A stretch of DNA of 64,000 bases from Nocardia abscessus NBRC 100374 (lineage in GTDB: Bacteria > Actinomycetota > Actinomycetes > Mycobacteriales > Mycobacteriaceae), in the NCBI RefSeq assembly GCF_000308455.1, contig NZ_BAFP01000273.1, forward strand, positions 88,097 through 152,096, in the 5' to 3' direction. How positions within the stretch are numbered: position 1 is the first letter of the stretch; each line of letters starts with the position of its first letter. This document shows positions 1 to 8,481 of this stretch, piece by piece. The translations under genes and the position numbers were made by a program. The notes below the pieces were generated by a model that had not been told where the DNA came from, ran no database searches, and worked only from the letters and a program-made list of their open reading frames with translations.

Positions 1-1037
1 GGGTGCCACGTCAGCGTTGGTTTCGGCTGCTGCGCTGCTGCGGCCATTTCCAGCACTTCCAGGGCGAGGTCAGCAGCCCTGATCCCTCGGGTGACATTCG
101 CCAAGACCACCACTGTGAGCTCGGTGCCACGGTCCAGCATCAGTGCGGACTGGAAGCCCGGCATAGCGCCGGTGTGTCCGGCGAAGATACGGTCATGTCG
201 CCGCTCCAGTATCAATCCCAGCCCCCAACCGCGTGTCCAGCCGACGGTGTCCACCATGACCTGAAGCGTGTGCATTTTCTCCACTACCGCCACGGGTAGC
301 ACCGTCGCGTCGCCTCCACTCAGCACGTGTCCCCAGCGCAACAGATCGCTCGGTGTGGACCACATTTGGCCTCCGACGCCGATCGCAGCCTGGTCCATGA
401 CCGGCTCGCGGTGCACGGCATCGCTGTGCGGGTCGAGCCTGTAGCCGACCGCAGCATGCGACGGTGGAGCCCAACTGGTTTGGTTCAGCCCCAGCGGATT
501 CAGCAGAGCTTCCGTAATCGAGGTATCGCACGGTTGATGGGTGATTTCTTCGATGATCTGACCGAGGACTGCGTAGCCGAGATTGGAGTAATGCCAGCGC
601 TCCCCAGCGTCGGCGACTAGTTCGGCATGCTGGAACAGCTCACGGAGTTCCATTCGTGACGGTCCGCGCATGCTCTGCCACATGTCGGTGGGCGCTTCGC
701 GTTGCAGGCCACTGGTGTGGGACAACAGCAGGCGAACTGGAAGGTGGCCGAAGGGGGTGCCCGGGAGGTATCGACCCACCGGGCTATCCAAAAGCAGCTC
801 CCCGCGTTCGACAAGCAGCAAGGCGAGCGCTGCGGTGAAAGTCTTTGTGATCGACCCGATGCGGTAGCTGCTCTCACCAGTGGCAGGAATCGAATTCTCG
901 ACGTCTGCGTACCCGACGGAGGCGACAGCGAACTGAACGCCCCTAGCACCGACACCCACAGTCAGGCTTGGGACTCGCGCAGTGGACTGCACCTCGGCTA
1001 CGCGTGCCGACAGTGCCGCTTGGAAGCCGTTATCCAT
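1..1037 (-). CDS. Serine beta-lactamase-like hydrolase (class C/esterase fold), 3' end cut by window
   Basis: The minus frame starting at the ATG at 1037 is open to the window edge (345 codons seen). It shows the penicillin-binding/beta-lactamase family signature: a SITK SxxK motif at residues 62-65, a YSN triad at 150-152 and an HTG motif near residue 290, in the order found in class C beta-lactamases, D-aminopeptidases and EstB-like esterases. A GGAGAGGAG ribosome site lies just upstream. There is no evident signal peptide, so a cytoplasmic esterase or peptidase role is as likely as beta-lactam hydrolysis. The C-terminus is missing only because of the window boundary. Confidence 0.85.
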   Translation of the reverse strand, partial: MDNGFQAALSARVAEVQSTARVPSLTVGVGARGVQFAVASVGYADVENSIPATGESSYRIGSITKTFTAALALLLVERGELLLDSPVGRYLPGTPFGHLPVRLLLSHTSGLQREAPTDMWQSMRGPSRMELRELFQHAELVADAGERWHYSNLGYAVLGQIIEEITHQPCDTSITEALLNPLGLNQTSWAPPSHAAVGYRLDPHSDAVHREPVMDQAAIGVGGQMWSTPSDLLRWGHVLSGGDATVLPVAVVEKMHTLQVMVDTVGWTRGWGLGLILERRHDRIFAGHTGAMPGFQSALMLDRGTELTVVVLANVTRGIRAADLALEVLEMAAAAQQPKPTLTWH

Positions 1038-1492
1038 GAACTCCTCTCCATCAAGCACCAGCATCCCATAAGCCTTTACCGCGTTCTGTGGACAACCATT
1101 TTGTCAACAGCAAAAGCCTTCCACGACGCATTCCTGCAGGCCAGGGTAGGACCAGCACTCAGCGCGCCGTCCAGTTCTCTCCGCAGAACTTTGATGGCTG
1201 AGCGAGCTGGCTTCCGGATCCGGACCCAGTCAGCCGTTCGTCCGAGTGCCTGGATCCAGGAGGCCGTGGAATGCAGAACACGCAAGCAACCGAGCCACCG
1301 AAGCGAACAACGAGTGCAGCCCACACCAGGTGCGCGAGCCCTGCGACGCGACATGCCGCACCGCACCCAGTACGCAGCCAGATAGCGGCTCATGCCGTGG
1401 TCAGCGGCCCATCCGGTACGCCGTCGCAAAAGTGATGGTCGGCTGCATCGCTCCCACCGGCCAAGTCCGACGACTACCGAGGAGTTAATGCC
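1038..1492. other. 455-bp divergent intergenic region, no supported gene
   Basis: It separates the minus-strand serine hydrolase from the plus-strand DUF4254 operon. Long open frames cross it on both strands, but none has a recognisable domain or ribosome site, and they appear to be GC-driven. It should hold promoters for both flanking units; no convincing -35/-10 pair was picked out by eye. Confidence 0.5.
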
Positions 1493-2407
1493 ATGTGGTT
1501 CGGATACGCACGAGCGGAACTTCTGACTACCCCGCAGGCTCGTGATTCCGTCGTGCGGGCGATGCACGAGTACGCCAGCTCGTTCGCGTTTGGTGACGGC
1601 CAGGTGGTCATCGAGCCGACCGCGCCGGAGCGGATGTTGCGGGCGCTTGTCGAGGAGGCAGACCGCCAGAATCCCGCCCTCGCGGTGATGCGGCGGTTGG
1701 AGTATGTGGCCGCAGCGTGGCACCTGGAGTTGGAGCGGCTCTTCGACGTCGATTCGCCGCGCACACAATCGCTGTGGCGGGTGATGGAGGAGATCGAGGG
1801 CCACGGCGGCGGCCATCTCATCGTGCCGTCGCGCGAGCACCTGGCTGGTCTCGGACCATCCGGCAAGGCAGTAATCCAACGGCTCACGCGCATGCCGCAA
1901 GCACACATCTATTACCTGCAGACCACTGCCGACCGTCACCCCAAGAGGGTGCCGGAGCCGAAACTTGTGAACTCCGAGGCGCGTCCCGTGAGCGAGCGCG
2001 TGTTGGCGGAGTCGAAGGTGGGTGCCATCCCGACGGTGACCCGGTTCGACATCGTCACAGAATTGACCCGCCTGGATTGGTCGGAGCTGATCGAGCCGGT
2101 GGACAAGTTGTACATGGCATTGGCTGATGACGCCAATGCCGCAGCGAAGGCTGCCGGTGAACTCGGCATCAGTCCTTTCGGCCACCAAGGCGTCATCCGC
2201 CTGCTGCAGCGGGACGACGGACAGTTGATGGTCGAGTTACAGGAGTCCCGCCACCGCGACGACGCGCCCACCGCGGCCCTGACTGGGCTGTGCGCGCACA
2301 TCGACCGGTACACCGAGCGTGGTCACACGTTCACCCGATGCACACTGTCCCCGCAGCCAGCGTCACCGCCGATCCGACCCACCGAACATTCGGGCAGGCT
2401 GTCGTGA
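1493..2407 (+). CDS. Hypothetical protein, first gene of the DUF4254 operon
   Basis: A 304-residue protein with no family I can name. The ATG at 1493 is preceded by CGAGGAG at 8 nt spacing, which fixes the start. The N-terminus (WFGYARAELL) and a later stretch (HLIVPSREHLAGLG) loosely recall the catalytic fold of serine recombinases, but the catalytic serine motif is absent, so this is only a structural guess. The middle is alpha-helical with many Ala/Leu/Glu. The stop overlaps the next start in a GTGA, so it is translationally coupled to five further small genes. Confidence 0.75.
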   Translation: MWFGYARAELLTTPQARDSVVRAMHEYASSFAFGDGQVVIEPTAPERMLRALVEEADRQNPALAVMRRLEYVAAAWHLELERLFDVDSPRTQSLWRVMEEIEGHGGGHLIVPSREHLAGLGPSGKAVIQRLTRMPQAHIYYLQTTADRHPKRVPEPKLVNSEARPVSERVLAESKVGAIPTVTRFDIVTELTRLDWSELIEPVDKLYMALADDANAAAKAAGELGISPFGHQGVIRLLQRDDGQLMVELQESRHRDDAPTAALTGLCAHIDRYTERGHTFTRCTLSPQPASPPIRPTEHSGRLS

Positions 2408-2940
2408 ACCGCGCGCCGTTGGAGCGAACGGCCCACAAGCCGCCCCACGGCGGTGGCGATGTCGGTGCGGCAGCATTGCTCACACCCGAGCAATTGCTAG
2501 CCGCGATCTCCGGCCACCTCGACGCCGCTAGCGGGTCGGCGCTCATCGGGTTCGCCCGTGAACTTGCCGATCTGCACGCCACGCTGCTGTCATCTCGCCT
2601 CAATCGACACCAGCATTCCTCCGATTTCGACGCGATGAGCGTGCGTGAGCAGGTCGAGGCGGTCGTAAGTGAGATCGATTCATGGGCGGTGTTCCATCTG
2701 CCACGCCCGAACGGTGCACGCAGGCACACCCATTCCCTTGGTGAGGTGATCAGTCATGTCGCGGCGACCTACGCCGCTGCCTGGTGGACCATCCGCCACA
2801 CCGGCGACGAGCAGCTGCGTCACGAGGCGTGGTTCCACCTAGCCCAGGTGCGGGAGGGCTACGCGGATCTGCTGGTGGATATCCATGCCCGTCGGGTGGA
2901 GCTGCCCCTGGGATGGCGCGGTATCCGCCTCACACCATGA
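2404..2940 (+). CDS. DUF4254 family protein
   Basis: A 178-residue protein read from the GTG at 2404, which overlaps the preceding TGA (GTGA). An upstream ATG at 2290 would overlap the previous gene by about 120 bp and is less likely. The order 'LLAAISGH...ARELADLHATLL...VVSEIDSWA...HTHSLGEVISHVAATYAAAW...REGYADLLVDI' matches the small helical DUF4254 family common in Nocardia. The biochemical function of the family is unknown. It ends in an ATGA overlap with the next gene. Confidence 0.75.
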   Translation: MNRAPLERTAHKPPHGGGDVGAAALLTPEQLLAAISGHLDAASGSALIGFARELADLHATLLSSRLNRHQHSSDFDAMSVREQVEAVVSEIDSWAVFHLPRPNGARRHTHSLGEVISHVAATYAAAWWTIRHTGDEQLRHEAWFHLAQVREGYADLLVDIHARRVELPLGWRGIRLTP

Positions 2941-3485
2941 CCACGAGAACAGGAGCGATACGACCGGTGGATGCGCATGTTCCGAGCCTGGCCGGGCTGC
3001 CGCAGGCGAGCGAGTGGATCACCCACTTCGCCGCGCAGCTGCCCGTGCACGGCAAACCTCACCACCTGCGGGCTGTCCTCGCTGCTGCAGGACTGCGAGC
3101 GAGAGCATGGTTACGCGATCGAGCGTCCAGGAGCGGTACTGCTGGGGCGAGCAGCCACAGGCTGGAGTGGGTGGCGATGCTGTCCGCGTCGATAGTGGAC
3201 GCGCATCATCGCCGAGTCCAGGCCACCAACCCGGACACAGACGTGCTTGACCGCGAGATCGCCTGGTGTGTCAGGACGATGAACGCGAAAATCGCCGTGC
3301 TGGTCGACGTGCCCGCCGGACAGGTCGATGTCGGGCGACTGGTGTCGGAGATGGCGCAGCGGTGGGTGACTTATGCGCAACGCCCGCAGGACGGGACCGC
3401 TGTGACGGGTGTGCTCGCCGCGCAGCGCGCCTACAACGCCCGGGTCGAGCAGCTTTCGACGCTGGCGCGGGGAGGCACATCGTGA
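2937..3485 (+). CDS. DUF4254 family protein, second copy
   Basis: Starts at the ATG overlapping the upstream stop (ATGA) and encodes 182 residues. The C-terminal two-thirds ('DREIAWCVRTMNAKIAVLVDVP...VGRLVSEMAQRWVTYAQ') carries the DUF4254 pattern: an initial 'I-D-R-x-I' helix, an 'LVSxMA' helix and a tyrosine-containing last helix. The stretch around residues 45-80 is unusually Arg/Ala-rich, and the neighbouring frame there reads more like a DUF4254 helix. A small compensated frameshift is therefore possible. Coupled to the next gene by GTGA. Confidence 0.7.
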   Translation: MTTRTGAIRPVDAHVPSLAGLPQASEWITHFAAQLPVHGKPHHLRAVLAAAGLRARAWLRDRASRSGTAGASSHRLEWVAMLSASIVDAHHRRVQATNPDTDVLDREIAWCVRTMNAKIAVLVDVPAGQVDVGRLVSEMAQRWVTYAQRPQDGTAVTGVLAAQRAYNARVEQLSTLARGGTS

Positions 3486-4018
3486 GCCGACCGGACTGGT
3501 ACATCACTATCCCCAGCGCCCGCACCGTGTGGCGCACACTGCGTGCCCCGGCATTGGATCCCAGCGACTACGCCCACCCCGAGATCCTCACCGCCACCGT
3601 CGGGCTACTGCACGCCCACCAGCGGCAGCTGACATCGTTCGGGCAGATCGAGACGCTGATCTCAAGCAAAGCCGCTCGGCCGGACTGGGCGGTGGCTGGC
3701 GAGCATTTCGCCCGAACGACTCGCGAGATCCACGAGTTGATGGCGCGGATCGACCTCCACGTGCACGACCTGCTCATCGAACACGCGATCGACTTCGGTC
3801 ACGCTCGCCCGCATTCGCATGGCCTCGGCGAGGCGCTGTCGCGCCACACCCGTTCCTGGGCACGCGAAATGACCGCCGACCGCGACTTCGTTCCCACTTC
3901 CGTCGCGGCCCACGCGCTGATCGAACAGGCGCGCGACTACAACCGTCTCGTCGAACGCATCGTCAGCGGCCGGGTGCACCTTCCCAACCAGGTCTCCCTC
4001 ACCGGGAGCGCTCTGTGA
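3482..4018 (+). CDS. DUF4254 family protein, third copy
   Basis: A 178-residue protein from the GTG at 3482, overlapping the previous stop by four bases. It has the family pattern 'REIHELMARIDLHVHDLLIEHA' followed by 'HSHGLGEALSRHTRSWAREM' and 'LIEQARDYNRLVERIVSGRVHLP'. The histidine-containing 'H-x-H-G/S-L-G-E' motif is shared with the first copy (HTHSLGEV), suggesting a conserved functional surface. Coupled to the next gene by GTGA. Confidence 0.75.
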   Translation: MSRPDWYITIPSARTVWRTLRAPALDPSDYAHPEILTATVGLLHAHQRQLTSFGQIETLISSKAARPDWAVAGEHFARTTREIHELMARIDLHVHDLLIEHAIDFGHARPHSHGLGEALSRHTRSWAREMTADRDFVPTSVAAHALIEQARDYNRLVERIVSGRVHLPNQVSLTGSAL

Positions 4019-4431
4019 GGCCCCTGCACCCGCCGGTGGCTCCTGATGCGCCGATCGCGCTCGGTTACATGCAGGTCCCGCTGCTGACAGAACCCGACCG
4101 TACCGGTGGGCTCATGCGGCACCGCGCGCAGAGCTGGGGTTATCGCTGGGGTGGAACACATCTGGACCACCACACCCACGGCGGCACGATCGCCGCCCTA
4201 GCTCGGCACGCCAGCCGCGAGCCCGATGTCTGGTTGATCGTCGTCCCCGACGCCACCCACCTACCTGGCGGTCGACGGCTGCTGACCACCCACACCATGG
4301 TCATCCGCATCGTCACCGCAGACACCGACGACGGCGCCACCCTGCACCGCCCCACCCCCATCCCCGGCGTCTCGATAGCCGCCCTCATCACCCGCCCCAC
4401 GCGCGAGGACACATTCGAAGGACTCCTGTGA
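4015..4431 (+). CDS. Small hypothetical protein in the DUF4254 operon
   Basis: A 138-residue protein starting at the GTG overlapping the preceding stop. I do not recognise the family. It contains 'LGYMQVPLLTE' at the N-terminus and 'DVWLIVVPDATHLPGGRRLL' in the middle. These echo the GYAR.LLT and LIVPxxxHLxG segments of the operon's first gene, so the two may be distant relatives. It ends in a GTGA overlap. The function is unknown. Confidence 0.65.
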   Translation: MRPLHPPVAPDAPIALGYMQVPLLTEPDRTGGLMRHRAQSWGYRWGGTHLDHHTHGGTIAALARHASREPDVWLIVVPDATHLPGGRRLLTTHTMVIRIVTADTDDGATLHRPTPIPGVSIAALITRPTREDTFEGLL

Positions 4432-5021
4432 GCACACACTCGGCAACGCCACCGTTGCCCGACATGAACCGTCTAGTCGCGCTCTGGGACGGCGTAGCGG
4501 ACCCAGTGACGAACCTTGAGCACGCCGCTCGAGTCGCGGTCACGTTGTGGATGACCTGTCTCGACGGGGTGGACTTCTCGAATCCCAATGACTTGCAGGA
4601 ACGACTTCTCAGAGGGGCAGGAGCTGATCCGGATCGCACCATCGCCCGCGTGATCGATGACGAAGTGACCTGGTATCTGGGGAACAGGCCGGAATCGGTG
4701 GCGCTTGTCGATGACGACTTCCCGGAGATCGTGACAGCCGGGGAATTGATCGATCGACTCTCCATGTGGATCGCGATCTCCGCCAAATGGCCTCCCGATT
4801 TGGGTGACTGCCCGTTCGTACCCGCCATCGCCGAGTTCGGTCGGCGCTACGACGCGCTTATGACCGGCCTCGTCACGAATAGTCGCCGTCAACCACGCCG
4901 CCGCGCTGACGGTGTGCCGCCGGTCGAGCGACCGCGACGCATCGAGCTGATAGCCGTTCCCCACCGCGACGGCGGCCGACAGCAAGTCGCTTTGCGTTCG
5001 CCCGCGACTGACTCGCGCTGA
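4428..5021 (+). CDS. DUF4254-like protein, last gene of the coupled array
   Basis: A 197-residue protein beginning at the GTG at 4428, four bases inside the upstream gene. It is predicted helical and resembles the other DUF4254 proteins only weakly: 'DRTIARVIDDEVTWYLGN' for the I-D-x-W helix and 'ELIDRLSMWIAISAKW' for the L-V-x-x-M/A helix. The C-terminal 45 residues are basic and probably disordered. It closes the chain of overlapping genes; 92 bp follow before the nucleoside hydrolase start chosen here. Confidence 0.6.
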   Translation: MSTHSATPPLPDMNRLVALWDGVADPVTNLEHAARVAVTLWMTCLDGVDFSNPNDLQERLLRGAGADPDRTIARVIDDEVTWYLGNRPESVALVDDDFPEIVTAGELIDRLSMWIAISAKWPPDLGDCPFVPAIAEFGRRYDALMTGLVTNSRRQPRRRADGVPPVERPRRIELIAVPHRDGGRQQVALRSPATDSR

Positions 5022-5113
5022 CCAACCACAGCTACAGCCCGTCACCCACCTCAGCGGCATCTTCGCAGGCGTCGCCACCAAGTCACATGCCACCACACTC
5101 GAAAGGATCCTCT

Positions 5114-6061
5114 TTGCGCACGTCACCTCACCACGACTGTCCCGATGCGCCATCGTCTCGGCCCGTGGCGCAGCCGACGGGTCCTGCGGTGTTCGATCGC
5201 CAGATCGTCGTGTTCGACACCGATATCGGTCATGACCTCGATGATGCGTTGGCGCTGTGGGTCGCGGCCGCAGTCGTCGCGGACCTGATCGTGGTCACCA
5301 ACGACGAAACTCCCAGCCACGACCGCGCCCGCTACGCCCGCGCCTTCCTCGACCGCGTCGGCCGCCGGGACGTCCCCGTCGTCGCCGGCAGTGCACTCGA
5401 CGGTTCCGCCGACCGGTTCGTTATGCACGGCCACATTCCCGAGGCGCGGCCGGTGCACACCGATGTAGTGGACTTCCTCTCCAGCGTGTGCGAGACCTCC
5501 ACCCGCAACATCATCTGGGTCGGGTGCGGACCCGTCTCCAACCTCGCCGAGTTCTTCATCACCTGCCCCCACCACATCGAGCAGATCGAGTTCACCATGC
5601 AGGGCGGCTGGCTCGACCACTACCGCAACCCCAGCCGCGCCTCGCACAACCCGCGCATGGACCCCGCCGCATTCGGGCTGGTACTACGCGCCACCCAGCA
5701 ACCCCGGCTCGTGATGTCCACCCACACCAACACCCCAGAAATCGCCGTCGGCCCCGACTCTCACCTGTACACGTGGCTGACCGCGCCCGACGCACCATCG
5801 TGGGCCGAACTCGTCGCCGCCAACGCCACCGAATGGTTCGCCCACCGGCCCTCCAGCTGGATGAACGACCCGGTCACCCTCGCCGCCGCCCTCGGCGTTC
5901 CGGCCGTCGAATTCGGCACCGAAACCGTGCGGATCGCCGCCGACGGCCGCATCACCCGCGACCCCACCGGACGCCGCATCGAGGTCTCCACCCGCATCGA
6001 CTACCCCGCCGCCCACGCCTGGCTGTCCGAAGTCCTGCCCCTGAATCCGCCACCGCAGTGA
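5114..6061 (+). CDS. Inosine/uridine-preferring nucleoside hydrolase family protein
   Basis: Carries the calcium-binding aspartate cluster of nucleoside N-ribohydrolases near the N-terminus (VVFDTDIGHDLDDALAL; DTDxG and DD residues), then 'WVGCGPVSNLAEF' and 'QIEFTMQGG', the second and third conserved blocks of the family. It would cleave the N-glycosidic bond of purine or pyrimidine nucleosides in the cytoplasm. I chose the TTG at 5114 because AAAGGA sits 6 nt upstream; the in-frame ATG at 5087 has no ribosome site. Length (315 aa) is typical. It may be co-transcribed with the DUF4254 array. Confidence 0.85.
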   Translation: MRTSPHHDCPDAPSSRPVAQPTGPAVFDRQIVVFDTDIGHDLDDALALWVAAAVVADLIVVTNDETPSHDRARYARAFLDRVGRRDVPVVAGSALDGSADRFVMHGHIPEARPVHTDVVDFLSSVCETSTRNIIWVGCGPVSNLAEFFITCPHHIEQIEFTMQGGWLDHYRNPSRASHNPRMDPAAFGLVLRATQQPRLVMSTHTNTPEIAVGPDSHLYTWLTAPDAPSWAELVAANATEWFAHRPSSWMNDPVTLAAALGVPAVEFGTETVRIAADGRITRDPTGRRIEVSTRIDYPAAHAWLSEVLPLNPPPQ

Positions 6062-6111
6062 TCCGACCAGCCGAACCCGTGACGACCGCTTGAAAAGGAA
6101 ATTTCGACACC

Positions 6112-6282
6112 ATGCCCCTCCGCACGGCCCTCACCACGCTGTTCTATCTGCTCGCCGCGCACGTGCTCTTCGACGCCATCACCAGCCTCGCCCGTCGACG
6201 CGTTGCCGCCGCGACCCATGACGTTCTCACCCACTACGGCACCGACGACCACGACACCACCACCGGCACGCCCCACCACTGA
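6112..6282 (+). CDS. Small single-pass membrane protein
   Basis: A 56-residue ORF with AAGGAA about 11 nt upstream of its ATG. Residues 5-24 form one hydrophobic helix (leucine/alanine rich), followed by a basic LARRR stop-transfer segment and a polar His/Asp/Thr tail. The family is unknown. It lies in line with the nucleoside hydrolase (50 bp gap) and the cold-shock gene, so it may belong to the same transcript. Confidence 0.5.
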   Translation: MPLRTALTTLFYLLAAHVLFDAITSLARRRVAAATHDVLTHYGTDDHDTTTGTPHH

Positions 6283-6367
6283 GTCGAGCTTTCGCGGCCT
6301 CATCGACCCCCAGCCCGGATCAGAACAAGGACTCCGCCAAATACTCTCAACTGCAAGGACTCCCATG

Positions 6368-6568
6368 ATGGAACAAGGAACTGTGAAATGGTTCGACAAC
6401 ACCAAGGGCTACGGGTTCATCGCCCGCGACAACGGCAGTGACATCTTCGTCCACCACTCCCAAATCCTCGCCGACGGTTACCGCACACTCGACGCCGAGC
6501 AGCGCGTCCAGTTCACGATCGGCAAAGGCAGGAAAGGCCCCACCGCACAGCAGGTTCAACCGCTGTGA
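6368..6568 (+). CDS. Cold-shock-domain RNA-binding protein
   Basis: A 66-residue protein with the full CSD: EQGTVKWFDNTKGYGFI (RNP1 'KGYGFI') and 'DIFVHHSQI' (RNP2 FVH). It would bind single-stranded nucleic acid as an RNA chaperone. ATGs lie at 6365 and 6368; the second, 8 nt after AAGGA, gives the usual MEQGTVKWF start. The stop overlaps the TetR gene start (GTGA), so the two are translationally coupled. Confidence 0.92.
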   Translation: MEQGTVKWFDNTKGYGFIARDNGSDIFVHHSQILADGYRTLDAEQRVQFTIGKGRKGPTAQQVQPL

Positions 6569-7185
6569 CCGCCACCAGCACGCACCGCACCGGCATCCCC
6601 CAGACCGTCACACCGCCACCACGCGCTGTGCGCAAACAGCGCGCCCGTCAACGCCTGCTGCAGGCGGCCACTGACCTGTTGCTCACCGACGGCTACACCG
6701 TCACCTCCATCGACCAGATCGCCGAGCACGCCGGATACGCCCGCAGCGGGTTCTTCGCCCACTTCGATCACCTCCAGCAGATCGGCCACGACGTCGCCGA
6801 CCGGCTCACCCGCCACGCCATACGAAGAATCGGCTGCTTCCAGCCACGTGACCGCGACCAGCTGGTCACCACCCTGACCAGGTGGGCGTCCATCCTTATC
6901 ACCAAGCCCGGATGGATTCGCCTGGAACTCGACCTCGCCGCCCTCGACCCGGCCAGTCGCGCCCAGGTCATCTGGCGGCTCAACCAGCTGCGCGATGAGG
7001 TCAATCACCTGCTCACGAGCAGCACCGACCTACCTGATCCGAGTATCGATCTCGACCATAAGATCTCGTATCTGCTCTCGATGATCGTCGGCATGGCTAC
7101 CCAACACACCGGTGACCTTCACGCGTCGCGGGCCCCAAGCCGCGACAAGATCGAGCTCGTTCTACGCACCGCCGGAATCGCCTGA
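6565..7185 (+). CDS. TetR-family transcriptional regulator
   Basis: A 206-residue protein whose residues 24-70 fit the TetR N-terminal HTH: 'RQRLLQAATDLLLTDGYTVTSIDQIAEHAGYARSGFFAHFDHL'. The C-terminal helical half (residues 80-205) would form the ligand and dimer domain. It starts with the GTG overlapping the cold-shock stop. A likely target is the adjacent methyltransferase or its own operon, but no operator was identified. Confidence 0.9.
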   Translation: MTATSTHRTGIPQTVTPPPRAVRKQRARQRLLQAATDLLLTDGYTVTSIDQIAEHAGYARSGFFAHFDHLQQIGHDVADRLTRHAIRRIGCFQPRDRDQLVTTLTRWASILITKPGWIRLELDLAALDPASRAQVIWRLNQLRDEVNHLLTSSTDLPDPSIDLDHKISYLLSMIVGMATQHTGDLHASRAPSRDKIELVLRTAGIA

Positions 7186-7387
7186 GACCACCGCAACGAC
7201 CGGCCTTGCCCTCACGTGCATGGAGTGCCGATCACGGCTCCGCCGCCGCCCACGACGCGAATCGGCGCGCGCCACCGACAGATCACCGCAACGCCGACAC
7301 CCTCACCGCCGCAGAGCAACACGCGAGCGAGTCCAGCAGACGCCCGAGCTGGGCCGACCACGACCGCAATCCTCCTGGGAGTTCTGT

Positions 7388-8260
7388 ATGCCCGATCCTG
7401 TACCCGACACCGGTGTTCGCGCACCGGTCGGAGTCGACACCACCCGCGCGAGCATCGCCCGCGTCTACGACTACAGCCTCGGCGGTAAGGACAACTACGA
7501 AGTCGACCGCTACGTCTTCGACAAGCTGTGCGAAGTCGCGCCCCACCAAGCCGAGGTCTCCCACATGAATCGCCGCTGGCTACACCGCGTCGTGCGCTAC
7601 CTCACCACCATGGCGGGTGTCGATCAGTTCCTCGACCTCGGCGCCGGACTACCTACCGCCCTCAACACCCATACCGTCGCACAACGGGAGAACCCCGACG
7701 CTCGTGTCGTCTACGTCGACAACGACCCGGTCTGCCATATTCACGGCCGAGTGCTGCTCGAAACCAACCCCAACACCCGGTTCGTCCTGGCAGATCTCAC
7801 CCAACCCGAGTCGCTGCTGCGGCACGCCGACATCATCTCTCATCTCGACCTCGCCCGACCGGTCGCGCTGATCCTGTGCGGGATCCTCCACCACGTCGAC
7901 GACGCCCTGGACCCGCCTGCCATCACTCGCCAGTACATCGACGCTCTCGCACCCGGCTCGTATCTGGCGATCACCTATTTCTGGGACCCCGACGACGGCT
8001 CCGCCGCCCACGACCTGGCGCGGGAGCTTCAACGCCGGTTCACCGAGACGGGGTTGGGCTCCGGCTGGTATCGCACCCGCCGGGAAATCCTCGACTACTT
8101 CGGTGACCTCGAGATCATGGCACCGGGCCTGGTGGAACTCGATGACTGGTGGCCCGCGGGTCCGGCTTTCCGACCCCGTCTGCTCGAGGAGCAGCTCATG
8201 CTCGGCGGCCTCGCTCACAAGCCGCGTTCCGCCCGGGTCGTGCAGATGGTCACCCGATGA
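7388..8260 (+). CDS. SAM-dependent methyltransferase, DUF574 family
   Basis: A 290-residue protein with the marks of the actinobacterial DUF574 methyltransferases: 'ARVYDYSLGGKDNYEVDR' near residues 24-41, the SAM-binding loop 'FLDLGAGLP' around 80-88, 'ARVVYVDNDP' as the acidic end of strand 2, and a tyrosine/Trp-rich C-terminus. The ATG at 7388 follows GGGAG at good spacing. Substrates of this family are mostly unknown. A second member occurs at 24274-25080 on the other strand. About 200 bp of apparently non-coding DNA precede it. Confidence 0.9.
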   Translation: MPDPVPDTGVRAPVGVDTTRASIARVYDYSLGGKDNYEVDRYVFDKLCEVAPHQAEVSHMNRRWLHRVVRYLTTMAGVDQFLDLGAGLPTALNTHTVAQRENPDARVVYVDNDPVCHIHGRVLLETNPNTRFVLADLTQPESLLRHADIISHLDLARPVALILCGILHHVDDALDPPAITRQYIDALAPGSYLAITYFWDPDDGSAAHDLARELQRRFTETGLGSGWYRTRREILDYFGDLEIMAPGLVELDDWWPAGPAFRPRLLEEQLMLGGLAHKPRSARVVQMVTR

Positions 8261-8481
8261 GCCGCAACCACCATCCCCGAGTCCTGCGGCACCCCACATT
8301 GCGCGCGCACACCAGCGACAATCCGCAGTTTCGGAAGGTTCGGTCACACCGACGGCAACTATGGCGGGGAAGTTCGAGCCGCATCGCCCGTTTTTGCTGG
8401 TCATCTCGGTCACTCGGGCTGCGTAGATGGGGTTCGGGATCAGCGCGGCGTCGCGGTGACCTACCTGCTAATTTCCCGGTT

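Noticed and set aside
1076..2188. 370-codon minus-strand ORF over the region before and within the first DUF4254-operon gene
   Set aside because: No ribosome site or domain. It lies largely antisense to the gene at 1493, which has a strong ribosome site and coupled neighbours.
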